DNA of 29,226 bases from JBNKEI01 sp050288705 (GTDB lineage Bacteria; Myxococcota; Myxococcia; Myxococcales; UBA5297), in contig JBNKEI010000060.1 of the NCBI GenBank assembly GCA_050288705.1, positions 1 through 29,226 on the forward strand. Direction: 5' to 3'. The position numbers and the translations under genes were made by a program. A model generated the notes under the pieces. It was not told the DNA's origin. It did no database searches and saw nothing but the letters and a program-made list of their open reading frames with translations. The first letter of the stretch is position 1. The number at the start of each line of letters is the position of its first letter. Shown here piece after piece: positions 6,127 through 14,328 of the stretch.

Positions 6127-7686
6127 CTACGAGCCCATCTTGAAAACTTGCTTTTCCGGTACAGGTGAAAACCTATAACTCCAAGTCTCGCTCAAAGCAG
6201 CCCCTTCTCTTCGCAAAAAACATCTCAATTCAATTGGTTTGGCTCCCTGGGGTACAAAATCGAAAACCGCCCGGTAACCTTTAAGGAAAAGATTTGGTTG
6301 TACACGCACATTAGTCACTGTTCCGTTTGCTGCAGTCACTACTGCTTCAACGTTTTCCTCGGGCTCGAATGACGATTGTACACCCGGCCAGGCGAAATCG
6401 ATAACGAATTTCCGAGCACTGTGCGGCAGCGGCTGTTTGTCGTCGGGAACCCCAATACGACGCGCACTACCAATGCGTGTAGAAGCGACAGTTGCTACTG
6501 AGTAAGGTACCGGGAAGTTTCCCCAAGATATTTTGTAGGAAAACGTTAAAGGAACACCCGGCTCAACTTTTTTATCCGGTGTAAAAAACGCCACCACATT
6601 GTCGTTGATTTCTTCGCGAGAGGGAATCTCGATCAGATACACTGCGCCCGAACCAAAATTTTCCGGCTCAATCCACACGCTGGGTCGAACATTGTAGTTT
6701 GACTCTAAATCTTCGTAGCTAAACGGTTTGCGGTCACGCTGCATCAGACCAAAACCTTTTAAAGATTGGGAACGCAAGATACTTAACTCTAAGCGACCGG
6801 GGTTCTGCAGCGGACGCCAAAGCTGCTCTCCATTACCAAATCTGACAAGTAGACCATCAGAGTCATGCACTTCCGGACGGAAATCATCAAACCCCGCGTG
6901 GCAGTTTTCGCCATACAAAAACATGCTCGTTAGAGGAGCCAGGCCCAGTCTTTCGACGGTCTCCCGCGGGTAGATGGTGGCATCCACGCGAATTTCGGTA
7001 TTTTCACCCGGACGAATGTCAAAACGGTACGCGCCGGAAACTTTTTGGCTATCTAGCAAGGCGTGAACGACAATATTGCTGGCATTCTTTTTTGGTTTCT
7101 CAATGTAAAATTCACGAAAAATCGGAAAAACCTCTCCACTGGCCACGGCGGTATCAATAGCCAATCCACGTGCGCTTAGACCGTATTGATTCCCCCGACC
7201 AAGAGAGCGAAAATAACTAGCCCCGAGAAACGCGATGACTTCGTCAAAGTAGTCGGGACGATTGAGTGGATGGTGTACTCGAAAACCAGCAAATGCACTT
7301 GGTAGGGGCAAGGTAACTTTAGTTTTTCCATAGTCGAAAAGATCTGAAGAGTACCTAATAGGCGAAAAGCGCCGGTTCTCGACAGAAAACAAAGAAACTG
7401 GTTCGGTAAAAAGGCCACCCAAATGGAATAGCTGTACTTGAAACGGAAGCTTAGCTTTACGCCATAAACTTGCGTCGGGTCGAAAGCGAATGTCACGGTA
7501 CTGGTCATAAGTGAGGTTCGCCAAACTAGGTGGCACTTTTCCCGAAAGTGGCACATACGCAGATTGCGCCAGTTTCTTTGCCCGGTTGCGAAGCCATTCA
7601 CCTTTGAACGGCCGCGAGTCGGGAACTACCGCCATTGAGGAAGATGCTACAAGGTAAAGAGAGGCAACCACAGTTGGAAATATCAA
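6127..7686 (-). CDS. opgG: Glucans biosynthesis protein G (OpgG/MdoG), periplasmic
   Basis: OpgG is a periplasmic partner of OpgH that acts on the nascent glucan; members of this family have been shown to be beta-1,2-glucanases. The 519-residue length matches the family. Signature stretches include LTYDQYRDIRFRP (58-70), FHLGGLF, SARGLAIDTA (171-180), the EVHDSDGLL block (272-280) with GNGEQLWRPL after it, and a C-terminal Ig-like domain ending in Ser. The start is TTG at 7686, with GGAGGAAG 4 bases upstream. The N-terminus is hydrophobic and Ser/Ala-rich, with possible signal cleavage after SSSMA (15-19), but it lacks the usual early Lys/Arg, so the true start could differ. opgG precedes opgH by about 60 AT-rich bases, the standard gene order. 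Confidence 0.92.
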   Translation of the reverse strand: MIFPTVVASLYLVASSSMAVVPDSRPFKGEWLRNRAKKLAQSAYVPLSGKVPPSLANLTYDQYRDIRFRPDASLWRKAKLPFQVQLFHLGGLFTEPVSLFSVENRRFSPIRYSSDLFDYGKTKVTLPLPSAFAGFRVHHPLNRPDYFDEVIAFLGASYFRSLGRGNQYGLSARGLAIDTAVASGEVFPIFREFYIEKPKKNASNIVVHALLDSQKVSGAYRFDIRPGENTEIRVDATIYPRETVERLGLAPLTSMFLYGENCHAGFDDFRPEVHDSDGLLVRFGNGEQLWRPLQNPGRLELSILRSQSLKGFGLMQRDRKPFSYEDLESNYNVRPSVWIEPENFGSGAVYLIEIPSREEINDNVVAFFTPDKKVEPGVPLTFSYKISWGNFPVPYSVATVASTRIGSARRIGVPDDKQPLPHSARKFVIDFAWPGVQSSFEPEENVEAVVTAANGTVTNVRVQPNLFLKGYRAVFDFVPQGAKPIELRCFLRREGAALSETWSYRFSPVPEKQVFKMGS

Positions 7687-8014
7687 GTTTCTTCCTCCAG
7701 TACAGCTTCAAAACAGCTTTACAAAAATGCGCGTCATTAATGCAACACAGATAATAATCATGACAACAAGGCAAACATTCCCTTGTCTTCTTGACTTTGC
7801 ACATTTCTACCATAAATGGCCGCTCAAAAAAGTCGTGCAAGATGGAGAAAGAACCCCCACCAAGCTGGAGTACTAGCAGGAATTCTTACCAAAGCGCCAT
7901 GTCTTGCCTAAGGCAAATGGTACAATTTAAAATTTTGGGAGTTTTCTGGCCGCACTTTTTTGGGGTTGATTGTCGCAGCTTGTGGTTACCATGCGACAAC
8001 ACACCACGCCTCTA
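7687..8014. other. Intergenic region upstream of opgG, no gene seen
   Basis: These 328 bases hold the presumed opgGH promoter and the tail of the next minus-strand unit. I found no ORF with a plausible start and composition, no RNA gene and no convincing promoter hexamers. Confidence 0.5.
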
Positions 8015-8482
8015 TTAATAATGCGTTCTTTTGCTCACCGAAGGGGCTTCAAAGCCATGGTAAATGGCTCTTATGCTCTCGGCTACTTCAGCCACTTGCC
8101 CCGCGGCATCGGCAATTTCGGTGGTTACCCCATTTTTCGCTAAAGTTTCCTGCAGCCAAGCAATCGCTTCTAAAAAGAATTCTCGAGCCTTTCTCAAAAT
8201 TACACTTGGGTCTCGACCTAGCCTACCTTCATCCACTGCTTTCGAGAAAGAGTGAACAACCTCTGCAAGATCACTTTTTAATTGAAACTGAACAATTAAC
8301 CGGTCAGAAGGGGACCCTTTCTCTATTGTAGTTCGAACTACTCTTATCAGAATCCCCAAAAACTGCTGCAATGCACCTGTTGCAGTAGCAATTTCCGATT
8401 CCAACATAACGAGGAGCTCTTCTGCCTTATTTATCAGATTGGGAGGGTAGGCAAATCTATCGAACTCCTTGGTTCCCGCCAT
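8015..8482 (-). CDS. Conserved-looking helical protein of unknown function
   Basis: I do not recognise this 155-residue protein. It is almost entirely alpha-helical by composition: NLINKAEELLVMLESEIATATGAL, then FLGILIRVVRTTIEKGSP, a charged KAREFFLEAIAWLQETL helix, and Ala-rich AADAAGQVAEVAESIRAI-like repeats near the end. It has no signal peptide and no membrane segment. The ATG at 8482 is chosen because AAGGAG stands 9 bases before it; the open frame continues upstream to 8644 without such a site. It is a single gene between opgG and the anchored protein at 8783, separated by about 300 bases on each side, so it is probably transcribed on its own. Confidence 0.6.
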   Translation of the reverse strand: MAGTKEFDRFAYPPNLINKAEELLVMLESEIATATGALQQFLGILIRVVRTTIEKGSPSDRLIVQFQLKSDLAEVVHSFSKAVDEGRLGRDPSVILRKAREFFLEAIAWLQETLAKNGVTTEIADAAGQVAEVAESIRAIYHGFEAPSVSKRTHY

Positions 8483-8651
8483 GACTCTCGCTCCTTGATG
8501 AACTTCTGGTTTGCTTCTACACCAAACTAAGCTTTCTTGCGTGCTACTTGGTTCTGTTTTTATTATCGGTTTACTAGACCATTTGTTTCTAACAGGTAAA
8601 AAGAAACTTTGGCGGGAACCAGCTTTGGCGTCGGCGGGGAGCAATCAGTGA

Positions 8652-8777
8652 ACTATTGTTCAACGATATCGTTTTTCAAAAGACCCCACCGTTTCTTCAT
8701 TTAATAAGGGAGCAATGCTGCTCGCCCTACTTTATGTCGCCAATCCCTTTGATCTGATATCGGAAGTCTCAGAATAG
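8652..8777 (+). pseudogene. Fragment of a DUF1232 (YkvA-like) membrane protein gene
   Basis: A plus-strand frame encodes DPTVSSFNKGAM, then LLALLYVANPFDLISEVSE, and stops at 8775-8777. This matches the hallmark of DUF1232 proteins, a 'DP.V....K...L.ALLY...P.DLIPE' helix. Normal members continue for another 30-60 residues after DLIP(E/D). There is no start codon upstream of the motif apart from the internal ATG at 8715, and the frame closes at once after the motif, so it is read as a remnant. It converges on the gene ending at 8783. A short genuine protein starting elsewhere is less likely. Confidence 0.4.
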
Positions 8778-8782
8778 TTGGC

Positions 8783-9637
8783 TCAAGGTGGTGAATGAGG
8801 CGTTGGATCTGCTTTCAACTCTTCGGTTACGGTCGGAGTAGGTTCCGGCTTACCCTGAAACGCAGGTACAACAGAAGAATCGCTGGCCGATGATGAAGGA
8901 GCTGCCGAGGTAGGCGCTACAGGAGGAAGGGATTTTTCTGCCTCCATTTTTGTATTGGTGCTTTGCTTGGGGGTCCGATAAGGAGTGTAACCTAATTCAC
9001 TACTCGTCAACGGCAAGCGCAGGCTTCGCGAAAGTCGCTCCGATAGCTCTTTCACTCTCTCCACTATTTCGCTAGCCTCCCGAGAGTATTTGCTATGAGC
9101 ACCGGCCGCCAGCTTAAGGCGCTCTACCCCGTTACGCAGCGCTTCTTCAGCCTCTCGCAATAGCAACCAGCCTTCGAAATAGGAAACCCTAGCTTGAATG
9201 TCCTTTAGTTCCTGTCGCTGCTGGGAGTCAATTCCAGATAAGAGTTCGGCACGCTTAACCAAATGCAGGGTTTCTTTCAACTTTTCCGGGTCGTCGCTTT
9301 CCAGGCGGGCTTCCATCCACCCCTTCAGTACTTTAAAAATAGCTCGATCTAGCTCATTTCGGTCTTCAAAAGTAGTATTCAGAAGATCACCCAATGGCTC
9401 CCCCGACCAGGGAATGGGCGCGTAGGCATCTGCAAGTAACCGATCGGTAGGCTGATAAACATAGAATCCAAAAGGCATTTCCCTTCCGCGCACAATCCAC
9501 AAACTATCTTCTTTTTTTTCTACCCCCCACATGCGACCGTGCCTCTCGGAAAGAAGCCAAAAAACTACCCCACACAACCCCACCACTACTACAAAAATCA
9601 GGAAACGCTTAACCACTTGCACCAAATTTGAAGCCAT
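8783..9637 (-). CDS. Membrane-anchored helical protein with a Pro/Ser-rich tail
   Basis: This 284-residue protein has one N-terminal membrane helix (residues 11-28, FLIFVVVVGLCGVVFWLL) and then a predicted periplasmic domain. ERHGRMWGVEKKEDSLWIVRG leads into a helical region (LDRAIFKVLKGWMEARL, KETLHLVKRAELLSGI, ARVSYFEGWLLLREAEEAL) with heptad-like spacing, and a low-complexity end rich in Pro, Ser, Ala and Thr. I recall similar anchored proteins in myxobacteria, which supports the lineage guess but gives no function. It starts 14 bases after the hpt stop, so the two are probably co-transcribed. The 300 bases downstream (8483-8782) contain only a DUF1232 fragment. Confidence 0.65.
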   Translation of the reverse strand: MASNLVQVVKRFLIFVVVVGLCGVVFWLLSERHGRMWGVEKKEDSLWIVRGREMPFGFYVYQPTDRLLADAYAPIPWSGEPLGDLLNTTFEDRNELDRAIFKVLKGWMEARLESDDPEKLKETLHLVKRAELLSGIDSQQRQELKDIQARVSYFEGWLLLREAEEALRNGVERLKLAAGAHSKYSREASEIVERVKELSERLSRSLRLPLTSSELGYTPYRTPKQSTNTKMEAEKSLPPVAPTSAAPSSSASDSSVVPAFQGKPEPTPTVTEELKADPTPHSPP

Positions 9638-9651
9638 TGTTCACCCCACCC

Positions 9652-10179
9652 CTATAGTGCCAAGGCACCAATAAATGGTAGATTTCGATATCTTTCGTCG
9701 TAGTCCAACCCATAGCCCACTACATATGCATCGGGTATTTCGAATCCTCGGTAGGTAATTGCTACCTTACGGATTGCTTGGCTGGGTTTTTCTAGTAGGG
9801 TGCATACACTCAGACCTGCCGGCCTTCTGGTTTTAAGGTTTTCCACCAGAAAATCTACTGTTAAACCGGTATCCACAATGTCTTCCACCACCAAAACCTG
9901 TCTTCCTTCAATAGGCTTTGCCAAATCCGAAGTTATGCGCACCACCCCTGTACTTTCGGAATTGCCTTCGTAACTAGAAAGACCCAAGAAATCGACTCTT
10001 ACTGGCAGGGCGATAGCGCGTACTAAGTCAGCACAAAAGACGAATGAACCTTTTAGGATGCACACTACCGTAAGCTCGGTACCTTGATAGTCGGTAGTGA
10101 TAAGGTCGCCTAACTCTTGAACCCGCTGCGCTATCTGCTCCGCCGAGATCATCACTCGGATATCTTGATGCAAATTCAT
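9652..10179 (-). CDS. hpt: Hypoxanthine phosphoribosyltransferase
   Basis: The enzyme salvages hypoxanthine (and guanine) with PRPP to make IMP or GMP in the cytosol. The core is 175 residues: TVVCILKGSFVFCADLVRAI is the N-terminal strand and loop, VDFLGLSSYEG the flexible loop with its Ser-Tyr pair, VLVVEDIVDTGLT (about 95-107) the PRPP-binding signature with the two acidic residues, and IPDAYVVGYGLDYDERYRNLPFIG the base-binding end. The ATG at 10179 is chosen because the family begins just before 'DI.V.IS..QI..RV.ELG'; an upstream ATG at 10224 adds 15 residues. Neither has a strong ribosome binding site. It lies between a DUF1015 gene and the anchored helical protein, all on one strand. Confidence 0.93.
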   Translation of the reverse strand: MNLHQDIRVMISAEQIAQRVQELGDLITTDYQGTELTVVCILKGSFVFCADLVRAIALPVRVDFLGLSSYEGNSESTGVVRITSDLAKPIEGRQVLVVEDIVDTGLTVDFLVENLKTRRPAGLSVCTLLEKPSQAIRKVAITYRGFEIPDAYVVGYGLDYDERYRNLPFIGALAL

Positions 10180-10278
10180 AGGAAAACATGCTACCAGAAA
10201 ATTGCGGGAAAACCTTCCCTTCATTTTTTTTAAGCAATTCGCTAACGACCAACACAGGCGAGAAAGACCATTGTTATC

Positions 10279-11517
10279 TTAAAACACATGTACCACTAAA
10301 CCGCTACGCAATTTTGGCTCAAACCAAGTAGATTTAGGAGGCATTATCTGGTTGGCATCAGCTATTGCCATTAGTTCATCAATGCGGGTGGGAAAAAGTG
10401 AAAACGCTACTGCGCTTTCTCCTGAATCGACCCTCTTCTCCAATTCTTCGGGTCCCCGAATACCACCTACGAAATCAATACGCGTATCGGTACGTGGGTT
10501 CTCAATCCCTAAGACAGGTTTCAAAATATTCTGCATTAGAATAGATACGTCTAATGAACTCACCGGATCTGCAGAATTATAAATGCCTTCTTTTGCGGTA
10601 AGCGTATACCATTGTCCACCTAGGTACATACCAAAACTGCGCGATTGAACAGGCTGCTTTTCCGAAGAAACCTGAACAATGAATTTTTCTCTCACTTTTT
10701 CCAGAAACTCTTTTTCTTCCATTCCACGCAAATCTTTAATCACGCGGTTATAACCCATGATTTTCATTTGGCAATCTGGAAACAACACAGCCAAAAAATA
10801 GTTACTTTCATCATTAGGTCCAAATTCAACCCCCATTCTTTTTCGTCTTTCATTACGCACGCGCAGCGCAGCCGCAGATCGATGATGTCCATCGGCGATA
10901 TATAGTACTGACAGGTCTGCAAACGCCTGAGCAATATCAACAATATCGGATTCTTGATCTATCACCCAAAAAGTATGCCCTATTCCATCTTCGGTTTGAA
11001 AATCGTATACTGATTCTCTTTGGGTTATAGCAGAAATCAACGAATCAATAATTCTGCTCGCACGATAGGTTAGAAAAACTGGCTCATCATTGGCCTGTAA
11101 AGTGTCAATATGCTTGGTACGGTCATCTTCTTTATCAGCTCGGGTCAGCTCGTGCTTTTTCATTAGTCCTCTTTCATATTCGTAAACGCGGGCACACGCC
11201 ACTAACCCGACTTGAATATGGTTGCCCATTCTTTGTCGATATAAATAAAAACTAGGCCTTGGATCAGTCAATAGAATGTTGTCCTGGCGAAATCGATTTA
11301 AATTATTGAGCCCTTGGACATAGACTTCTTCGGAATGCTCATTAATATTCGGCGCCAAATCAATTTCTGGGCGAGAAACATGAAAAAACGAGAAAGGATT
11401 TCCGGCTGCGTAAGCTCGAGCTTCCCGACTATTCACAACATCGTACGGAGGCGAAACCACTTGCAGTACTTTAGCAGGAGAAGGGCGTAAACCAGCAAAG
11501 GGCCTTATTAGGGACAT
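10279..11517 (-). CDS. DUF1015 family protein (SerK/SbnI-like)
   Basis: The 412-residue product begins MSLIRPFAGLRPSPAKVLQV and continues VSPPYDVVNSREARAYAAGNP, the DUF1015 N-terminal signature. Inside are ELTRADKEDDRTKHIDTLQAN, HTFWVIDQ and VLYIADGHHRSAAALRVRN (the 'DGHHR' block), then NYFLAVLFPDCQMKIMGYNRVI. Two characterised relatives, archaeal SerK and staphylococcal SbnI, phosphorylate free L-serine, and the DGHHR block belongs to the ParB/Srx-like nucleotide fold. A serine kinase role is plausible but not demonstrated for bacterial housekeeping copies. The start follows family alignment; GAGG lies rather far upstream. It is 31 bases after dapA on the same strand, suggesting one operon. 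Confidence 0.85.
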   Translation of the reverse strand: MSLIRPFAGLRPSPAKVLQVVSPPYDVVNSREARAYAAGNPFSFFHVSRPEIDLAPNINEHSEEVYVQGLNNLNRFRQDNILLTDPRPSFYLYRQRMGNHIQVGLVACARVYEYERGLMKKHELTRADKEDDRTKHIDTLQANDEPVFLTYRASRIIDSLISAITQRESVYDFQTEDGIGHTFWVIDQESDIVDIAQAFADLSVLYIADGHHRSAAALRVRNERRKRMGVEFGPNDESNYFLAVLFPDCQMKIMGYNRVIKDLRGMEEKEFLEKVREKFIVQVSSEKQPVQSRSFGMYLGGQWYTLTAKEGIYNSADPVSSLDVSILMQNILKPVLGIENPRTDTRIDFVGGIRGPEELEKRVDSGESAVAFSLFPTRIDELMAIADANQIMPPKSTWFEPKLRSGLVVHVF

Positions 11518-11548
11518 AGCTTTTTTGTAAACCTCGAAAAAATTTTTA

Positions 11549-12433
11549 TTAAGAAACCAGCTCGAAATCACGCAATACCTGTAGAAGCTTGGCACGCGGT
11601 GCTTCGGCCATGGGTGTAAGCGGAAGACGGATTTCCGGTCCATACTGGCCCATCAGGTGCAAAGCTGCTTTCAGCGGAATGGGATTCGCTTCCAGAAAAA
11701 GCGCCCTATGCAGCGGCTGCAGTTTTACCTGCAGAGAAGAAGCAACCGCAAAATTTCCTTCTAAAGCGGCACGTACCAAATCGCTCATCATTTTGGGAAC
11801 CACATTGGCAGAAGCGCTTATTACTCCCTTGCCACCCATGGCAATACAAGAGGTTACTGTGAAATCATCTCCCGACAAAAGGGTAAGCCGGTCTCCACAA
11901 AGCTCTCTTATCTCCGTTACCCTAACCATAGAACCACTGGCTTCTTTAATAGCCACCACTTCGGGAAACTCGCATAGCCTTTGGCAAGTTTCTGGCAACA
12001 AATCTACTGCTGTACGGCCAGGAACGTTATACAGCACTAATGAAAAACCAGGGTGTGCGCGTACAATTGCTCGATAATGCGCATATAGTCCCTCTTGAGA
12101 TGGCTTGTTGTAGTAAGGAGTAACAATCAGCGCGGCATCCGCTCCCGCTTCTCGAACTCGCGCTACTCCTTCAATAGTTGCGGCCGTAGAAAAAGTTCCC
12201 GCTCCGGCTATAACCGGATACTTACCTTGCGCAGTTTGCACTGCGGTACTTACCGCTAAAGACTGCTCTTCCCTGGATAATGTAGCTGCCTCGCCAGTAG
12301 TCCCTACCGGAACAAGACCATCAATGCCGTTGGCCAAAAGGTGTTCGATAAGGGAGCGATAGGAATCAACGTCGAACTTACCGTCCTTTATGGGACAAGG
12401 AAGTGCGGCAAATGAACCAGTAAAAGACTTCAT
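11549..12433 (-). CDS. dapA: 4-hydroxy-tetrahydrodipicolinate synthase
   Basis: DapA condenses pyruvate with aspartate semialdehyde, the first committed step of lysine and diaminopimelate synthesis. The 294-residue length is typical. GTTGE (44-48) binds the pyruvate carboxylate, Y108 lies in TPYYNKP, YNVPGRT (135-141) supplies Y135 and R140, and K163 in VAIKEASG is the Schiff-base lysine. GGKGVISASANV is the late loop of the barrel. The start has AAGGAG 6 bases upstream. It sits between ftcD and the DUF1015 gene, with 42- and 31-base gaps. The other dap genes are not in the window. Confidence 0.96.
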   Translation of the reverse strand: MKSFTGSFAALPCPIKDGKFDVDSYRSLIEHLLANGIDGLVPVGTTGEAATLSREEQSLAVSTAVQTAQGKYPVIAGAGTFSTAATIEGVARVREAGADAALIVTPYYNKPSQEGLYAHYRAIVRAHPGFSLVLYNVPGRTAVDLLPETCQRLCEFPEVVAIKEASGSMVRVTEIRELCGDRLTLLSGDDFTVTSCIAMGGKGVISASANVVPKMMSDLVRAALEGNFAVASSLQVKLQPLHRALFLEANPIPLKAALHLMGQYGPEIRLPLTPMAEAPRAKLLQVLRDFELVS

Positions 12434-12475
12434 GAACGCTCCTTAAGCTTTGGTTTAAATGTTCGACTTTCTCAA

Positions 12476-13489
12476 CTAGAGTGAAGCCACTGTTTCGCAA
12501 CATGCACAATTCTGTTGGTTTTCGCCATGTTTTTCTAGCGCTTTGCCCAGAGCATTTTCCAGGATCTGCCCCTGACTAAACGAATGGAGCTGCAAATAAC
12601 CCGAGAGAGCATCTATTAAGGCAGGCAAGGGAACTAGCCCTACTATTTCGCTCTCGGCAATCCCTACCCCATAACGCGCCGCCTCTCTCTTTACCATCTC
12701 AAATACCTGAAACAGGCCGGTACTCTGGTAGCGAGTAAGATTCATGGACACTTGAGTACATTTTTTTTCGGGAATGGAAAAGCCCAATGCTTTGCAATAA
12801 CGCAATCCGCCATCTCTTCCGCGCAGCGACTTTGCAATCTTCTTAGCGACCTCTACATTCTCGGTAGTTAGATTAATGTTATAAGCGATTAACGGCTGGC
12901 GGACACCTATGGCAATCGCCCCAGCAGTAGGATGAAGTTTGCAAGGTCCATAATCGGGAACCCATCCTGAATCGGTTTCAATTTTCTCGCGCAGCTTTTC
13001 AAACCCTCCTCGACGTACCTCAGCCAAATCCTCGCGCTCTGGCCTGTTTGCTGCTAGCTCGTACAGATACACCGGAATCTGTAATTCTTTGGCCACTCTC
13101 TGCGCCAATCTTTGCGCCAAAATTACGCAATCTTGCTCGGTTACTCCGTTTAGAGGTACAAAAGGGCAAACATCGGTGGCCCCCATTCGCGGATGCTCAC
13201 CCTGGTGCTGATTCAAATCAATTAGCTCTGCGGCCTTCCTCACTGCGCGAAAAGCAGCTTCGAGGCAAGATTCTCGATTTCCCGCAAAAGTTACCACCGC
13301 ACGATTATGCGCAGCGTCCATATGTTGATCAAGAATGGCTACTGAAGCACTACGAATAGCGGCGACTATTTGCTCTATTATTTCCGGCCGTCGTCCTTCG
13401 CTAAAATTGGGAATACACTCTACCTCGTAACCATTTAATCCCTGCTTTGTCTGAATAGGCGACCTTTCTACTGGCCTTAGCTCTGGCAT
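12476..13489 (-). CDS. ftcD: Glutamate formimidoyltransferase (FtcD N-domain type)
   Basis: This enzyme moves a formimino group from N-formimino-glutamate to tetrahydrofolate in histidine breakdown. The 337-residue protein begins its fold at VECIPNFSEGRRPEIIEQI and has DAAHNRAVVTFAG, then GEHPRMGATDVCPFVPL. H99 in that block corresponds by position to the catalytic His of the mammalian enzyme. TAGAIAIGVRQPLIAYN and the domain 2 stretch GRDGGLRYCKALGF complete the two-lobed transferase. The cyclodeaminase domain of the bifunctional form is missing; the last 25 residues form a Cys-rich tail (NQQNCACCETV). ATG overlaps the queD stop as TAATG, so translation is coupled to queD. Confidence 0.9.
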   Translation of the reverse strand: MPELRPVERSPIQTKQGLNGYEVECIPNFSEGRRPEIIEQIVAAIRSASVAILDQHMDAAHNRAVVTFAGNRESCLEAAFRAVRKAAELIDLNQHQGEHPRMGATDVCPFVPLNGVTEQDCVILAQRLAQRVAKELQIPVYLYELAANRPEREDLAEVRRGGFEKLREKIETDSGWVPDYGPCKLHPTAGAIAIGVRQPLIAYNINLTTENVEVAKKIAKSLRGRDGGLRYCKALGFSIPEKKCTQVSMNLTRYQSTGLFQVFEMVKREAARYGVGIAESEIVGLVPLPALIDALSGYLQLHSFSQGQILENALGKALEKHGENQQNCACCETVASL

Positions 13490-13836
13490 TAGTCCCCTCG
13501 ATAAGTTACCGAATACTCAGGGGTTTCAAAGAGCTTAAGCTTTACTAACCCCGGAATTTTCCCTTGAAGTTTGGACCAAAAAAACACTACCAAGTTTTCT
13601 GCAGTTGGATTAGGCACCAAGTCATTTAAACTTTGGTGGTCAACCAGGTTAATCGCGTGCTCCAGCACATTATTCCGTAGCTCTTCAAAATCCACAATCA
13701 TTCCGCTTTGAGGATGGGGTTTACCCGAGACAGTAACCGCCAACTTGTAATTATGGCCATGCAGTCGACGGCAATTTCCTTCATAATTAGGAAGGTGATG
13801 TGCGCAGCAAAAGCTCAGCTCAACAGTTATATTCAT
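13489..13836 (-). CDS. queD: 6-carboxy-5,6,7,8-tetrahydropterin synthase (QueD/PTPS family)
   Basis: QueD converts 7,8-dihydroneopterin triphosphate to 6-carboxytetrahydropterin, the second step of queuosine synthesis. The 115-residue protein has the zinc histidines H14, H26 and H28, the catalytic C22 in NCRRLHGHNY (the CxxxHGH signature that separates QueD from PTPS proper), GMIVDFEEL (45-53), LVDHQSLND with D66-H67, PTAENL, and E104 in ETPEYSV binding the pterin. The stop overlaps the ftcD start. Other queuosine genes are not in the window, and sharing an operon with ftcD (both pterin-related) may be incidental. Confidence 0.92.
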   Translation of the reverse strand: MNITVELSFCCAHHLPNYEGNCRRLHGHNYKLAVTVSGKPHPQSGMIVDFEELRNNVLEHAINLVDHQSLNDLVPNPTAENLVVFFWSKLQGKIPGLVKLKLFETPEYSVTYRGD

Positions 13837-13935
13837 TATTCGTATCCTCAGTTGTGCCAGCGCATTAAATACGCCAACGCTGCTTACACCACAAGTGATG
13901 GATCCCCAAAGACCAAACCAAGACTTTGATGTCTA

Positions 13936-14253
13936 CTATTTTTCTAGATACTCTTCGATGGCTTGGCGATCTTCTTCCGGCAACGCAAAGGCTACCCCCA
14001 TGCCCGCGCTTTGATGAGGATCGGGAAAACGCCGCACCCACACTACATTTGCTTCTGAGCGGATCAATCGCGTCGCAAGATCCAGCTCTAAGTGTAATTT
14101 TTCGCCCTGCTCGAAAAGTACGTCCGATTTTAGAAAAGCCCCTCCTGCAGAAAGATCAACCAAATCAAAAACTAACTGCCCCGAACCGGTCTCATCCCGG
14201 CATCGAATTTCTACGCTTACCGCCTTCCGTTTATGGCGACGCATGTCGAACAT
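13936..14253 (-). CDS. PilZ domain protein
   Basis: This 105-residue single-domain protein carries the c-di-GMP binding signature: RRHKR near the N-terminus (RxxxR) and DLSAGGAFL about 30 residues later (the D/NxSxxG motif), followed by a small beta-barrel (LHLELDLATRLIRSEANVVWVRR) and a closing helix. It probably binds c-di-GMP and passes the signal to a partner such as a motility or secretion system. The ATG at 14253 is given; the ATG at 14244, directly before the RRHKR motif, is equally possible because GAGG is better spaced from it. It is a single gene between the sigma fusion and queD. Confidence 0.88.
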   Translation of the reverse strand: MFDMRRHKRKAVSVEIRCRDETGSGQLVFDLVDLSAGGAFLKSDVLFEQGEKLHLELDLATRLIRSEANVVWVRRFPDPHQSAGMGVAFALPEEDRQAIEEYLEK

Positions 14254-14328
14254 GCCTCACATTCCCAGAGCAAGAGCCACCTGTCAACCTACCGCTCTGT
14301 TACCTCTCTTTTATCTTACAGATTTTCC

